Assembly (NCBI GenBank): GCA_910578505.1
Contig: CAJTPV010000007.1
Location: 42,944-106,943, forward strand
Source: an uncultured Oscillospiraceae bacterium
Lineage (GTDB): Bacteria > Bacillota > Clostridia > Oscillospirales > Oscillospiraceae
Reading direction: 5' to 3'
DNA: 64,000 bases
The notes beneath the pieces were generated by a model that worked only from the letters and a program-made list of their open reading frames with translations, made no database searches and was not told where the DNA came from. The position numbers were made by a program, and so were the translations under genes. Positions 9,547 through 16,067 of this stretch are shown here, piece after piece. Every line of letters starts with the position of its first letter. Within the stretch, counting starts at the first letter, position 1.

Positions 9547-9666
9547 AGGAATCATCCCTCCCTTTGTTATTGCCGGTGTCGATAACCGGCGGTACTGTCA
9601 GTGTATGCGGGAGGCGGGTGATTTGCGCCTTTTCGGGAAAAGGGGAGGAAAAGTTGAAATTCCCCC

Positions 9667-9695
9667 TTGTCAGATAAGAAAATATGTGGTATAAA
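9667..9695 (+). promoter_or_regulatory. Sigma-A promoter of the lysine operon
   Basis: TTGTCA, 17 bases, TATAAA, immediately before the riboswitch. Confidence 0.8.
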
Positions 9696-9702
9696 TAGTT
9701 CC

Positions 9703-9868
9703 AGCGATAGAGGTCGCGGAGGCGATGAACTTGGGGGAGCCGGCAGGCTGTGAACCCAAGGGAGGCAACTCCGCCGAATCCCACGGGCAGGCATGTCCGC
9801 GGGGTGGGGACGGGGAGAACATCTCCGCCACTGTCCGCAGGGCATCCTGCGGGTGCGCTATCTGCTTG
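9703..9868 (+). promoter_or_regulatory. Lysine riboswitch (L box) aptamer
   Basis: Conserved L-box pieces occur in the right order: GATAGAGGTCGCG at the 5' side, GGGAGGCAACTCCGCCGAA in the middle, ACTGTC later, and a closing GTGCGCTATC whose CTATC pairs with the initial GATAG as P1. It lies between a sigma-A promoter and dapA and is followed by a terminator. By known family behaviour, lysine binding favours the terminator and lowers dap expression. Confidence 0.9.
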
Positions 9869-9893
9869 CATTGAACAAGATCAACTTGTACAA

Positions 9894-9928
9894 GGCCGGC
9901 GGAGATAACCGCTGGTCCTAATTTTTTT
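9894..9928 (+). terminator. Expression-platform terminator of the lysine riboswitch
   Basis: GGCCGGCGG pairs with CCGCTGGTC around AGATAA, and TTTTTTT follows four bases later. The dapA ribosome site AGGAGG comes just after the U-run. Confidence 0.8.
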
Positions 9929-9943
9929 CAGGAGGCTTTTACT

Positions 9944-10834
9944 ATGGATATCCGCAATCTGAAGGGCTCCATCGTAGCCCTGGTCACCCCCTTCCAAAAC
10001 GACGGCTCCGTGTATTTTGACAAGCTCAAGGAGCTGGTCAACTGGCACATTGAGAACAAGACCGACGCCATCCTCACCCTGGGCACCACCGGCGAGAGCT
10101 CCACCATGACCCACGAGGAGGACGACGCCGTCCTGCGGTGCGTGGTGGAGACCGTGGGCGGGCGGATCCCCGTCATCGCCGGCACCGGCTCCAACAGCAC
10201 CCAGACCATGCTGGAGAAGAGCCTGCGGGCCCAGGAGCTGGGGGCCGACGGCCTGCTCATCATCACCCCCTACTACAACAAGGGCAACGCCGAGGGCATC
10301 TACCGCCACTTCGCCACCGTGGCCGACGCGGTGAACATCCCCTGCATCCTCTACAACGTCCCCGGCCGCACCGGCTGCGCCATCTCCGTGGAGAACGTGG
10401 AGCGCCTGAGCAAGCACCCCAACATCTGCGGCATCAAAGAGGCCAGCGGCGACATGTCCTACGCCATGAAGATCGCCCACTGCATCGGGCCCGACTTCGC
10501 CCTCTGGTGCGGCAACGACGATATCACCCTGCCCCTGCTGTCCATCGGCGGCAGCGGCGTCATCTCCGTGTGGGCCAACATCATGCCCCGCCAGTGCCAT
10601 GATATGGTCATGGACTACCTGGAGGGACGGCAGAAGGAGGCCGTGGCCGCGGCGGTGAAGTACCTTGACCTGATGAACGGCCTGTTTATGGAGGTCAACC
10701 CCATCCCCGTCAAGACCGCCCTGAACATGATGGGCAAGGGCGCGGGCGCTTTCCGCCTGCCCCTGTGCGAGATGACCCCGGCCCATCAGGAGCAGCTGCG
10801 CGGCCTGCTGGAGAAAGCGGGGCTGCTGGCATGA
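9944..10834 (+). CDS. dapA: 4-hydroxy-tetrahydrodipicolinate synthase
   Basis: Condenses pyruvate with aspartate semialdehyde, the first committed step to lysine and diaminopimelate, in the cytoplasm. It is 296 residues, a class I aldolase TIM barrel. Visible motifs: GSIVALVTPF at the start, GTTGESSTM (pyruvate-binding), YNVPGRTG with the catalytic Tyr, and GIKEASGD with the Schiff-base Lys (residue 165). AGGAGG is eight bases before the ATG. It is the first gene of dapA-dapB-dapH, controlled by the lysine riboswitch, and overlaps dapB by ATGA. Confidence 0.97.
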   Translation: MDIRNLKGSIVALVTPFQNDGSVYFDKLKELVNWHIENKTDAILTLGTTGESSTMTHEEDDAVLRCVVETVGGRIPVIAGTGSNSTQTMLEKSLRAQELGADGLLIITPYYNKGNAEGIYRHFATVADAVNIPCILYNVPGRTGCAISVENVERLSKHPNICGIKEASGDMSYAMKIAHCIGPDFALWCGNDDITLPLLSIGGSGVISVWANIMPRQCHDMVMDYLEGRQKEAVAAAVKYLDLMNGLFMEVNPIPVKTALNMMGKGAGAFRLPLCEMTPAHQEQLRGLLEKAGLLA

Positions 10835-11559
10835 AGATTCTGCTGATCGGCTATGGCCGCATGGGCCGGCTTATTGAACAGACCGCCCTGGCGGCGGGGG
10901 ACGAGATCGCCGCTGTGGTGGATATTGACACCATCGGCAAGCTGGAGACCATGGACAGGGCGGCGGACGTGGCGGTGGACTTCTCCAACCCTGCCGCCCT
11001 TCCTGCGGTGGCCGCCTATATCCGCCGCACCGGCACGCCCCTGCTGTCCGGCACCACCGGCATGACGGCGGACGACCTGGCTGTATTGGACAAGCTGGGC
11101 CAATACGCCCCGGTGCTCCACAGCGCCAACTACTCCATCGGCGTGGCGGTGTTCCGCCGGGCCCTGGAGGCGGTCAGCGGCGTGCTGAAGCCGGATTTTG
11201 ACATCGAGATCGTGGAGACCCACCACAACCAGAAGGTGGACGCCCCCAGCGGCACCGCCAAGATGCTGCTGGAGGCCATCGACCCCAACCACGAGTACAC
11301 CCCCGTCTATGGCCGCCAGGGCATCTGCGGCAAGCGGACGGAGAAGGAGATCGGCGTCCACGCCATCCGGGGCGGCACCGAGGCCGGTACCCATACGGTC
11401 AGCTTCTTCGGCGCGGACGAGGTGCTGGAGATCACCCACCGGGCGTCGTCCAGACAGATTTTTGTCAACGGCGCGCTGCATATGGCCCGGAAGCTGGCCA
11501 ATATGCCCAAGGGCCGGTATAATTTGCAGGAGATCCTGTTTGGAGGGGAAAAGGCATGA
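10831..11559 (+). CDS. dapB: 4-hydroxy-tetrahydrodipicolinate reductase
   Basis: Reduces the DapA product with NAD(P)H to tetrahydrodipicolinate. It is 242 residues. The Rossmann motif GYGRMGR is at residues 7-13, and VDFSNPAAL and SGTTGM lie in the cofactor site. The family signature ETHHNQKVDAPSGTAKML is present with its catalytic His pair and Lys. The start is fixed by the ATGA overlap with dapA, and it overlaps dapH in the same way, so the three genes are translationally coupled. Confidence 0.97.
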   Translation: MKILLIGYGRMGRLIEQTALAAGDEIAAVVDIDTIGKLETMDRAADVAVDFSNPAALPAVAAYIRRTGTPLLSGTTGMTADDLAVLDKLGQYAPVLHSANYSIGVAVFRRALEAVSGVLKPDFDIEIVETHHNQKVDAPSGTAKMLLEAIDPNHEYTPVYGRQGICGKRTEKEIGVHAIRGGTEAGTHTVSFFGADEVLEITHRASSRQIFVNGALHMARKLANMPKGRYNLQEILFGGEKA

Positions 11560-12254
11560 TGAACGCCCAGGAGATTATTGCCTATATCGGCAGCGCGGAG
11601 AAGAAAACGCCGGTGAAGGTGTACGTCAACGAAAAGGAGGCCATTGACTACGGCTCCGCCGCCGTCTTTGGGGACGGCGCGTCCAAGGTGGTCTTCGGCG
11701 ACTGGCGGGAGCTGGGGCCGGTGCTGGAGGCCAACGCCGGGAAGATCAAGGACCTGGTGGTGGAAAACGACCGCCGCAACAGCGCCATCCCTATGCTGGA
11801 CCTGAAGGGCGTCAACGCCCGCATTGAGCCGGGGGCCATCATCCGCGAGCAGGTGGAGATCGGCAATAACGCCGTCATCATGATGGGCGCGGTCATCAAC
11901 ATCGGCGCGGTCATCGGCGAGGGCACGATGATCGACATGGGCGCGATTTTGGGCGGTCGGGCCACGGTGGGCAAAAACTGCCACATCGGGGCCGGGGCCG
12001 TGCTGGCCGGGGTCATTGAGCCCGCCAGCGCCACGCCGGTGATCGTGGAGGACGGCGTGCTGGTGGGGGCCAACGCGGTGGTCATCGAGGGCGTGCATGT
12101 GGGGAAGAACGCCGTGGTGGCCGCCGGCGCGGTGGTCATTGAGGACGTGCCGGAGAACACTGTGGTGGCGGGCTGCCCGGCCAGAGTCATTAAGATGAAG
12201 GACGAGGGCACCACCCAGAAAACCGCCCTGGAGGCGGCGCTGCGCACGCTGTAG
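11556..12254 (+). CDS. dapH: Tetrahydrodipicolinate N-acetyltransferase
   Basis: Acetylates tetrahydrodipicolinate with acetyl-CoA in the acetylase branch of lysine synthesis, as in Bacillus. It is 232 residues. An N-terminal DapH_N helical domain (~1-80) is followed by a left-handed beta helix of hexapeptide repeats (IGNNAVIMMGAVINIGAVIG and onward) ending in a TVVAGCPARVIK cap. Using acetyl rather than succinyl groups fits a Firmicute. Later enzymes (DapL-type deacetylase and aminotransferase) are not in the window. A strong terminator closes the operon. Confidence 0.95.
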   Translation: MMNAQEIIAYIGSAEKKTPVKVYVNEKEAIDYGSAAVFGDGASKVVFGDWRELGPVLEANAGKIKDLVVENDRRNSAIPMLDLKGVNARIEPGAIIREQVEIGNNAVIMMGAVINIGAVIGEGTMIDMGAILGGRATVGKNCHIGAGAVLAGVIEPASATPVIVEDGVLVGANAVVIEGVHVGKNAVVAAGAVVIEDVPENTVVAGCPARVIKMKDEGTTQKTALEAALRTL

Positions 12255-12264
12255 AGCAACAGAG

Positions 12265-12336
12265 AAAGAGACGGTGTTTGGGTCCTGTCCCGAGCTCCCT
12301 GGCTTCGGGGCGCCGGCCCAAACACCGCCTCTTTTT
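12265..12336 (+). terminator. Terminator of the dap operon
   Basis: AAAGAGACGGTGTTTGGG pairs with CCCAAACACCGCCTCTTTTT. The 34-base interior can fold a second small hairpin. Confidence 0.85.
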
Positions 12337-12431
12337 CAGCGGTCGGGGGATTAGTCAGAACGGCAGAACATCCGGCGGAAAAACCGGCAGAATTTCGGGT
12401 AAAATGACCAGCAGGATATGGCCGGAAGCTG

Positions 12432-12460
12432 TTGACATAAAAATTGAACCGTGTTACCAT
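12432..12460 (+). promoter_or_regulatory. Sigma-A promoter of the MATE gene
   Basis: TTGACA, 17 bases, TACCAT. The transcript would begin inside or just before the leader hairpin. Confidence 0.75.
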
Positions 12461-12511
12461 AAAAGTGCTGTTTAAGGCCGTTCCTGAGCCGGTAGCGGCA
12501 CTTTTTTTGCT
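12461..12511 (+). terminator. Leader hairpin with U-run before the MATE gene
   Basis: AAAAGTGCTGT pairs with GCGGCACTTTT (11 pairs including G-U) and TTT continues. It lies between the promoter and the coding start, so it is a possible attenuator. Confidence 0.6.
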
Positions 12512-12551
12512 GGTGAGGCATTTTGAACCAAACGACGACAGGAGTGATACT

Positions 12552-13916
12552 ATGGAAGAGAAAGAACTGAATCCGCAGCAGGAAAACAAAATGGGCGTCA
12601 TGCCCGTCAACCGCCTGCTGGTGAGCATGTCCGTGCCGATCATGCTCTCCATGCTGGTGCAGGCGCTGTACAATATCGTGGACAGCGTGTATGTGTCCCA
12701 TATCAGCGAGAACGCGCTGAACGCGGTGAGCCTGGCGTTCCCGGTGCAGAACCTGATGATCGCCGTGGCCACCGGCACGGGCGTGGGCATCAACGCGCTG
12801 CTGAGCAAGAGCCTGGGGCAGAAGAACTTTGAGCGGGCCAACCTGACCGCCTCCAACGGCATGTTCCTGGCCGTGTGCAGCTACGCTGTGTTTGCCGTTG
12901 CCGGCGCGCTGTTCTCCCGGCAGTTTTTCCTGGTGCAGACCGATGTGGCGGAGATTGTGGACGGCGGCGCGATCTATATCCTGATCTGCACAGTGGGGTC
13001 CCTGGGCATTTTTATCCAGATCACCCTGGAGCGCCTGCTGCAGTCCACCGGCAAGACCATTTATTCCATGATCACGCAGATGGCGGGGGCGCTGACCAAC
13101 ATCATCCTGGACCCCGTCTTTATCTTCAGCTGCGGCATGGGCGTAGCGGGCGCGGCGGTGGCGACCATCATGGGACAGGTGGTGGCGTGCGTGCTGTCCT
13201 ACTACTTCAACGCAAAAAAGAATACGGAGATCTCCCTGAAGCTCCGGGGCTTCCGGCCGGACTGGGGCATCATCAGGCGCATTTATTCCGTGGGCCTGCC
13301 ATCCATCGCCATGGCGTCCATCGGCTCGGTCATGACCTTCTGCCTGAACAAGATCCTGATCGCCTTCACCACCACGGCCACCGCCGTCCTGGGCGCGTAC
13401 TTCAAGCTGCAGAGCTTTGTATTTATGCCCATCTTCGGCATGAACAACGGCATGGTGCCCATTGTGGCCTACAACTTCGGGGCGAAAAAACCGGAGCGCA
13501 TGCTCAGCACCATCAAGCTGGGGATCCTGTACGCCGTGGGCATCATGCTCCTGGGCGTGACGGCCTTCCAGCTGGGCGCGGGGCTGCTGCTGAGCATCTT
13601 CGAGGCGTCGGACTACATGCTGGAGATTGGCGTGCCGGCGCTGCGGACCATCAGCCTCCACTTTGTCTTTGCCGGCTTCTGCATCGTCTCCTCCTCCACC
13701 TTCCAGGCCCTGGGCCACGGGATGCTGAGCCTCATCATCTCCCTGGTGCGGCAGCTGGTGGTGCTGCTGCCGGCGGCGTGGCTGCTGAGCCTGGCCGGAC
13801 GGCTGGAGCTGGTCTGGTGGGCCTTCCCCATTGCGGAGATCGTCTCCCTGGCGATGTGCGCCGTCTTTTTGCGGTATGTGTACAAAAAAGAGATCCTGCC
13901 CATGCGGCAGGGGTAG
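12552..13916 (+). CDS. MATE-family multidrug/Na+ antiporter (MepA-like)
   Basis: A 454-residue, twelve-helix membrane exporter. It opens with LLVSMSVPIMLSMLVQALYNIVDSVYVSH, the typical first helices of MATE proteins, and repeats the fold in its second half (IYSVGLPSIAMASIGSVMT). Family members expel cationic drugs and dyes using a sodium or proton gradient. The substrate here is not predictable. GGAGTGATACT places the ATG at 12552 rather than at the earlier in-frame ATG. It stands alone between a leader hairpin and a palindromic terminator. The closest subfamily by feel is NorM/MepA of Clostridia. Confidence 0.92.
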   Translation: MEEKELNPQQENKMGVMPVNRLLVSMSVPIMLSMLVQALYNIVDSVYVSHISENALNAVSLAFPVQNLMIAVATGTGVGINALLSKSLGQKNFERANLTASNGMFLAVCSYAVFAVAGALFSRQFFLVQTDVAEIVDGGAIYILICTVGSLGIFIQITLERLLQSTGKTIYSMITQMAGALTNIILDPVFIFSCGMGVAGAAVATIMGQVVACVLSYYFNAKKNTEISLKLRGFRPDWGIIRRIYSVGLPSIAMASIGSVMTFCLNKILIAFTTTATAVLGAYFKLQSFVFMPIFGMNNGMVPIVAYNFGAKKPERMLSTIKLGILYAVGIMLLGVTAFQLGAGLLLSIFEASDYMLEIGVPALRTISLHFVFAGFCIVSSSTFQALGHGMLSLIISLVRQLVVLLPAAWLLSLAGRLELVWWAFPIAEIVSLAMCAVFLRYVYKKEILPMRQG

Positions 13917-13944
13917 ACAGGATGCCATCAACCGGCAGCGCTGT

Positions 13945-13982
13945 CGAAGGGGCGCTCACTGCAGCCAGTGAGCGCCCCTTCG
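13945..13982. terminator. Bidirectional terminator, perfect 17-base arms
   Basis: CGAAGGGGCGCTCACTG and its exact complement with a 4-base loop, lying between the convergent MATE gene and the radical SAM remnant. U-runs are weak on both strands. Confidence 0.75.
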
Positions 13983-13995
13983 ATTTGCGTATGCC

Positions 13996-14627
13996 TCACA
14001 GGCGGCGCAGGTTGACCCGGTAGGCGCGCAGGCCGTCCTCCCCCGCGGTATCGACGATCTGGTCAATGGCCGCGGCCAGGGCGGCCCGGTCCTCCGGCAG
14101 GGTCCCCTGGAGCTGGAAGGCGTTGGAGGCGCCCAGGGCGGCGAACCGGACGGGGATGTCCAGGCCGTCCAGCAGCGCGCGGATTTCCCGGTATTTTTCC
14201 GTCTCGCTCTCCTCTGTCCAGTTCCCGCGCTGTATCTCCTGATACAGCTCTGCGTCCGGATAAACGGTCAGCATGTTGACGCCGATCAGCGCGGGATGGA
14301 GCTGGTTGCAGACTGCGGCGGTGGCTCGGGCCCCCGCCTCCCCCCGGCCCGCGCCGGAGATGCCCGCCAGGTAGAAGAAGCTGTAATGAATGCCGGCCTC
14401 ATCCAGCCGGCGGCACTGCTCCACGATGTCCGCGGCGGTATAGCCCTTGTCCATAAAGCGCAGGGCCTCGCTGTCGCCGGTCTCGATGCCGATGGTCAGG
14501 CCGTCATACCCGGCCCGGCCCAGGGACGCCAGCTCCCCGTCCTGTGGTGGGTGCAGCCCGCTGTTGCCTCCAGCAGCAGCGACGAGGCCTCATAGGGGGG
14601 CCTCCAGATGGTTCCTGTGTAGTGCAT
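13996..14627 (-). pseudogene. Radical SAM protein gene with internal deletion and frameshift
   Basis: From AGGAGGTTTTGCC the frame starts MHYTGTIWRPPYEASSLLLE and ATAGCTH, the usual opening of a clostridial radical SAM family. It then runs into a stop after ~43 codons. From ~14550 another frame carries the rest: DGELASLGRAGYDGLTIGIE, TGDSEALRFMDKG, the FFYLAGISGAG segment, NMLTVYPDAE and a C-terminal DQIVDTAGE helix. The segment that should hold the CxxxCxxC iron-sulfur ligands right after AGCTH is missing, so no active enzyme can be made. Full relatives are near 290-300 residues; this locus has room for ~210. It is divergent from an HxlR regulator with a shared operator. A sequencing deletion is the alternative. 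Confidence 0.8.
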
Positions 14628-14677
14628 GGCAAAACCTCCTGCTGTTTTTTGCCATTATAGCACGGTACAGGAAAATG

Positions 14678-14694
14678 AAAAGTACGGTACTTTT
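14678..14694. promoter_or_regulatory. Palindromic operator, probably of the HxlR regulator
   Basis: AAAAGTAC-G-GTACTTTT is a perfect 17-base palindrome between the divergent genes. GTAC half sites flank it at ~14661-14668 and ~14698-14704. It sits upstream of the -35 of the HxlR gene and near the promoter of the radical SAM remnant. Confidence 0.6.
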
Positions 14695-14704
14695 TTGCAG
14701 TACC

Positions 14705-14733
14705 TTGCTTTTTCGGCGCGTTGGCGCTATGAT
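14705..14733 (+). promoter_or_regulatory. Sigma-A promoter of the HxlR gene
   Basis: TTGCTT, 17 bases, TATGAT, ~22 bases before the coding start. Confidence 0.6.
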
Positions 14734-14754
14734 AGGTCCGTGAGGTGACGGGAC

Positions 14755-15090
14755 ATGAAAAAAACAGAGGCATCCGTGCAGCGCTGCAAAACCATGTCCG
14801 CGCTGCAAAAGATCCTGGGCGGCAAGTGGAAGCTGGAGATCCTCTATTACATCGCCTTCCACGATGTCCGCCGGTTCGGCGCGCTGCGCCGCCAGCTGGG
14901 GGAAATCACCGAGTCCTCCCTGACCAAGCAGCTGCGGGAATTGGAGGCCGACGGCTTCCTCATCCGGCACGACTTCCAGGAGATCCCGCCGCGGGTGGAG
15001 TATACGCTGTCCGACCTGGGGCGGAGCTTTATGGACGTCATGGCGTATATGAAGGCCTGGGGGGATCGCCATCTGCCCGGCGCGCCATAA
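14755..15090 (+). CDS. HxlR-family winged-helix regulator
   Basis: A 111-residue DNA-binding protein. The HxlR domain fills nearly the whole protein: LQKILGGKWKLEILYYIAF, then RFGALRRQLGEITESSLTKQLRELEADGFLIRHDFQ, then PPRVEYTLSDLG. The family usually has an N-terminal Cys (here C11 in VQRCKTM) that in some members senses aldehydes or redox change. It is divergent from a dead radical SAM gene, with a perfect GTAC palindrome between them. Its former target may therefore be lost and only autoregulation may remain. Confidence 0.92.
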   Translation: MKKTEASVQRCKTMSALQKILGGKWKLEILYYIAFHDVRRFGALRRQLGEITESSLTKQLRELEADGFLIRHDFQEIPPRVEYTLSDLGRSFMDVMAYMKAWGDRHLPGAP

Positions 15091-15443
15091 GAAACCGCCA
15101 GTCCGGGACCCGCCGGAGAGGGGCGGGCCTGGGCTGACGGCAGCAAAAAGGACCATAAAAACGATCGGACAAAATAAGGACGCCCCGCAGAAGCCGTGTG
15201 AGCCCGCTATAACCTGCACATAGAAAGCAGGTGGGTCGCCTGCAGCGTCCTTTACTACTTCCAACTTCCAACCGCAGAAAGCAGCCGGGAGGCCTGCAAA
15301 CCAGACGCTGAACCAGCATCCCGAATAACGAAATGTGGGTTAAAAAAAGACTCATCACGCACCCCGCAGGGCATCGCAAACGAAACATATTTATGCTATT
15401 CTATGCCGCGCTTGGCGCGGCGGGAACACCCCGTCCGGGGCCA
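15091..15443. other. Intergenic region without a recognisable gene
   Basis: 353 bases between the HxlR and DUF1292 genes. A GC-rich stem (CCGGGACCCGCC with GGCGGGCCTGG, ~15103-15133) may end HxlR transcription, and GCCGCGCCAAGCGCGGC (~15405-15421) may end the minus-strand DUF1292 unit. I see no ribosome site with a credible frame, tRNA or repeat in the rest. Confidence 0.5.
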
Positions 15444-15728
15444 TTATTCCTCCTCGTCGTAGAAGCGCTCCATAAAGAGGCCGTAGATCTCCTCCAGCTC
15501 CTCGTCGGTGTCCAGGGTGGAGAGCAGCTCCTCGCCGTTTTCCTCAATGGACTTGAGGATGACCATGCCGTACTCGTCGCTGTCCTCCGCGTCCTCCTCC
15601 AGCACGGCGGGGAAAAAAGCCATGTAGGTGGTCCCCTTGTGCTCCAGAGCGTCTACCAGCTCCAGTTCGATATCGTTGCCCTCCTCGTCTGTGACGGTGA
15701 TGAAATCAGGGCCGTACTCCTCGCTCAT
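15444..15728 (-). CDS. DUF1292 family protein
   Basis: A 94-residue, very acidic protein of the DUF1292 family, common in Firmicutes and of unknown role. Typical features: ITVTDEEGNDIELELVDALEHKG, then TYMAFFPA and a Glu/Asp-rich end. GGGAGGTT seven bases upstream marks the ATG at 15728, not the earlier one. In many Clostridia these genes lie near RNA or stress genes. Here it is a single gene divergent from the penicillin-binding protein gene, which gives no useful clue. Confidence 0.88.
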   Translation of the reverse strand: MSEEYGPDFITVTDEEGNDIELELVDALEHKGTTYMAFFPAVLEEDAEDSDEYGMVILKSIEENGEELLSTLDTDEELEEIYGLFMERFYDEEE

Positions 15729-15779
15729 CGGCGGAACCTCCCTCATCGCGTTTTGGCGTCCTCTGCCGCCTGCTCCTAT

Positions 15780-15808
15780 AGTTTACCCCGTTTTCAGGAA
15801 AATTGCAA
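15780..15808 (-). promoter_or_regulatory. Sigma-A promoter of the DUF1292 gene
   Basis: On the minus strand: TTGCAA, 17 bases, TAAACT. Confidence 0.55.
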
Positions 15809-16067
15809 GAGGATTTCTATAGTGACTTTTCGACAATTTCTGGGGCGTTTTTTTGTGCCGATTGAAGAAATTTTGGTTCTTCCCCCGGAAACACCTGACA
15901 AGTTTCGCATTTTTTGTCTTTTCAAAACCGCCGCGCCGTGTTATACTGTAGTCTGGTTCTTTGTGGGGAGACGGCCCGCGAACGCCTGCCCCCGCGAAAA
16001 AGTCCTGTTTTCCCGCCCTTTTCGGGCCGGGGAGACACTCCACTTCGAAAAAAGGAGGTACACAACT

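Noticed and set aside
7594..9585. Very long open frames antisense to feoB, secA, gltX, oraE and the PTS gene
   Set aside because: GC-rich codons produce stop-poor antisense frames; these lack ribosome sites and have Arg/Pro/Gly/His-rich, low-complexity products.
13945..13982. Perfect palindrome as a protein operator or attachment site
   Set aside because: It lies between two convergent genes, where a bidirectional terminator is the simpler reading.
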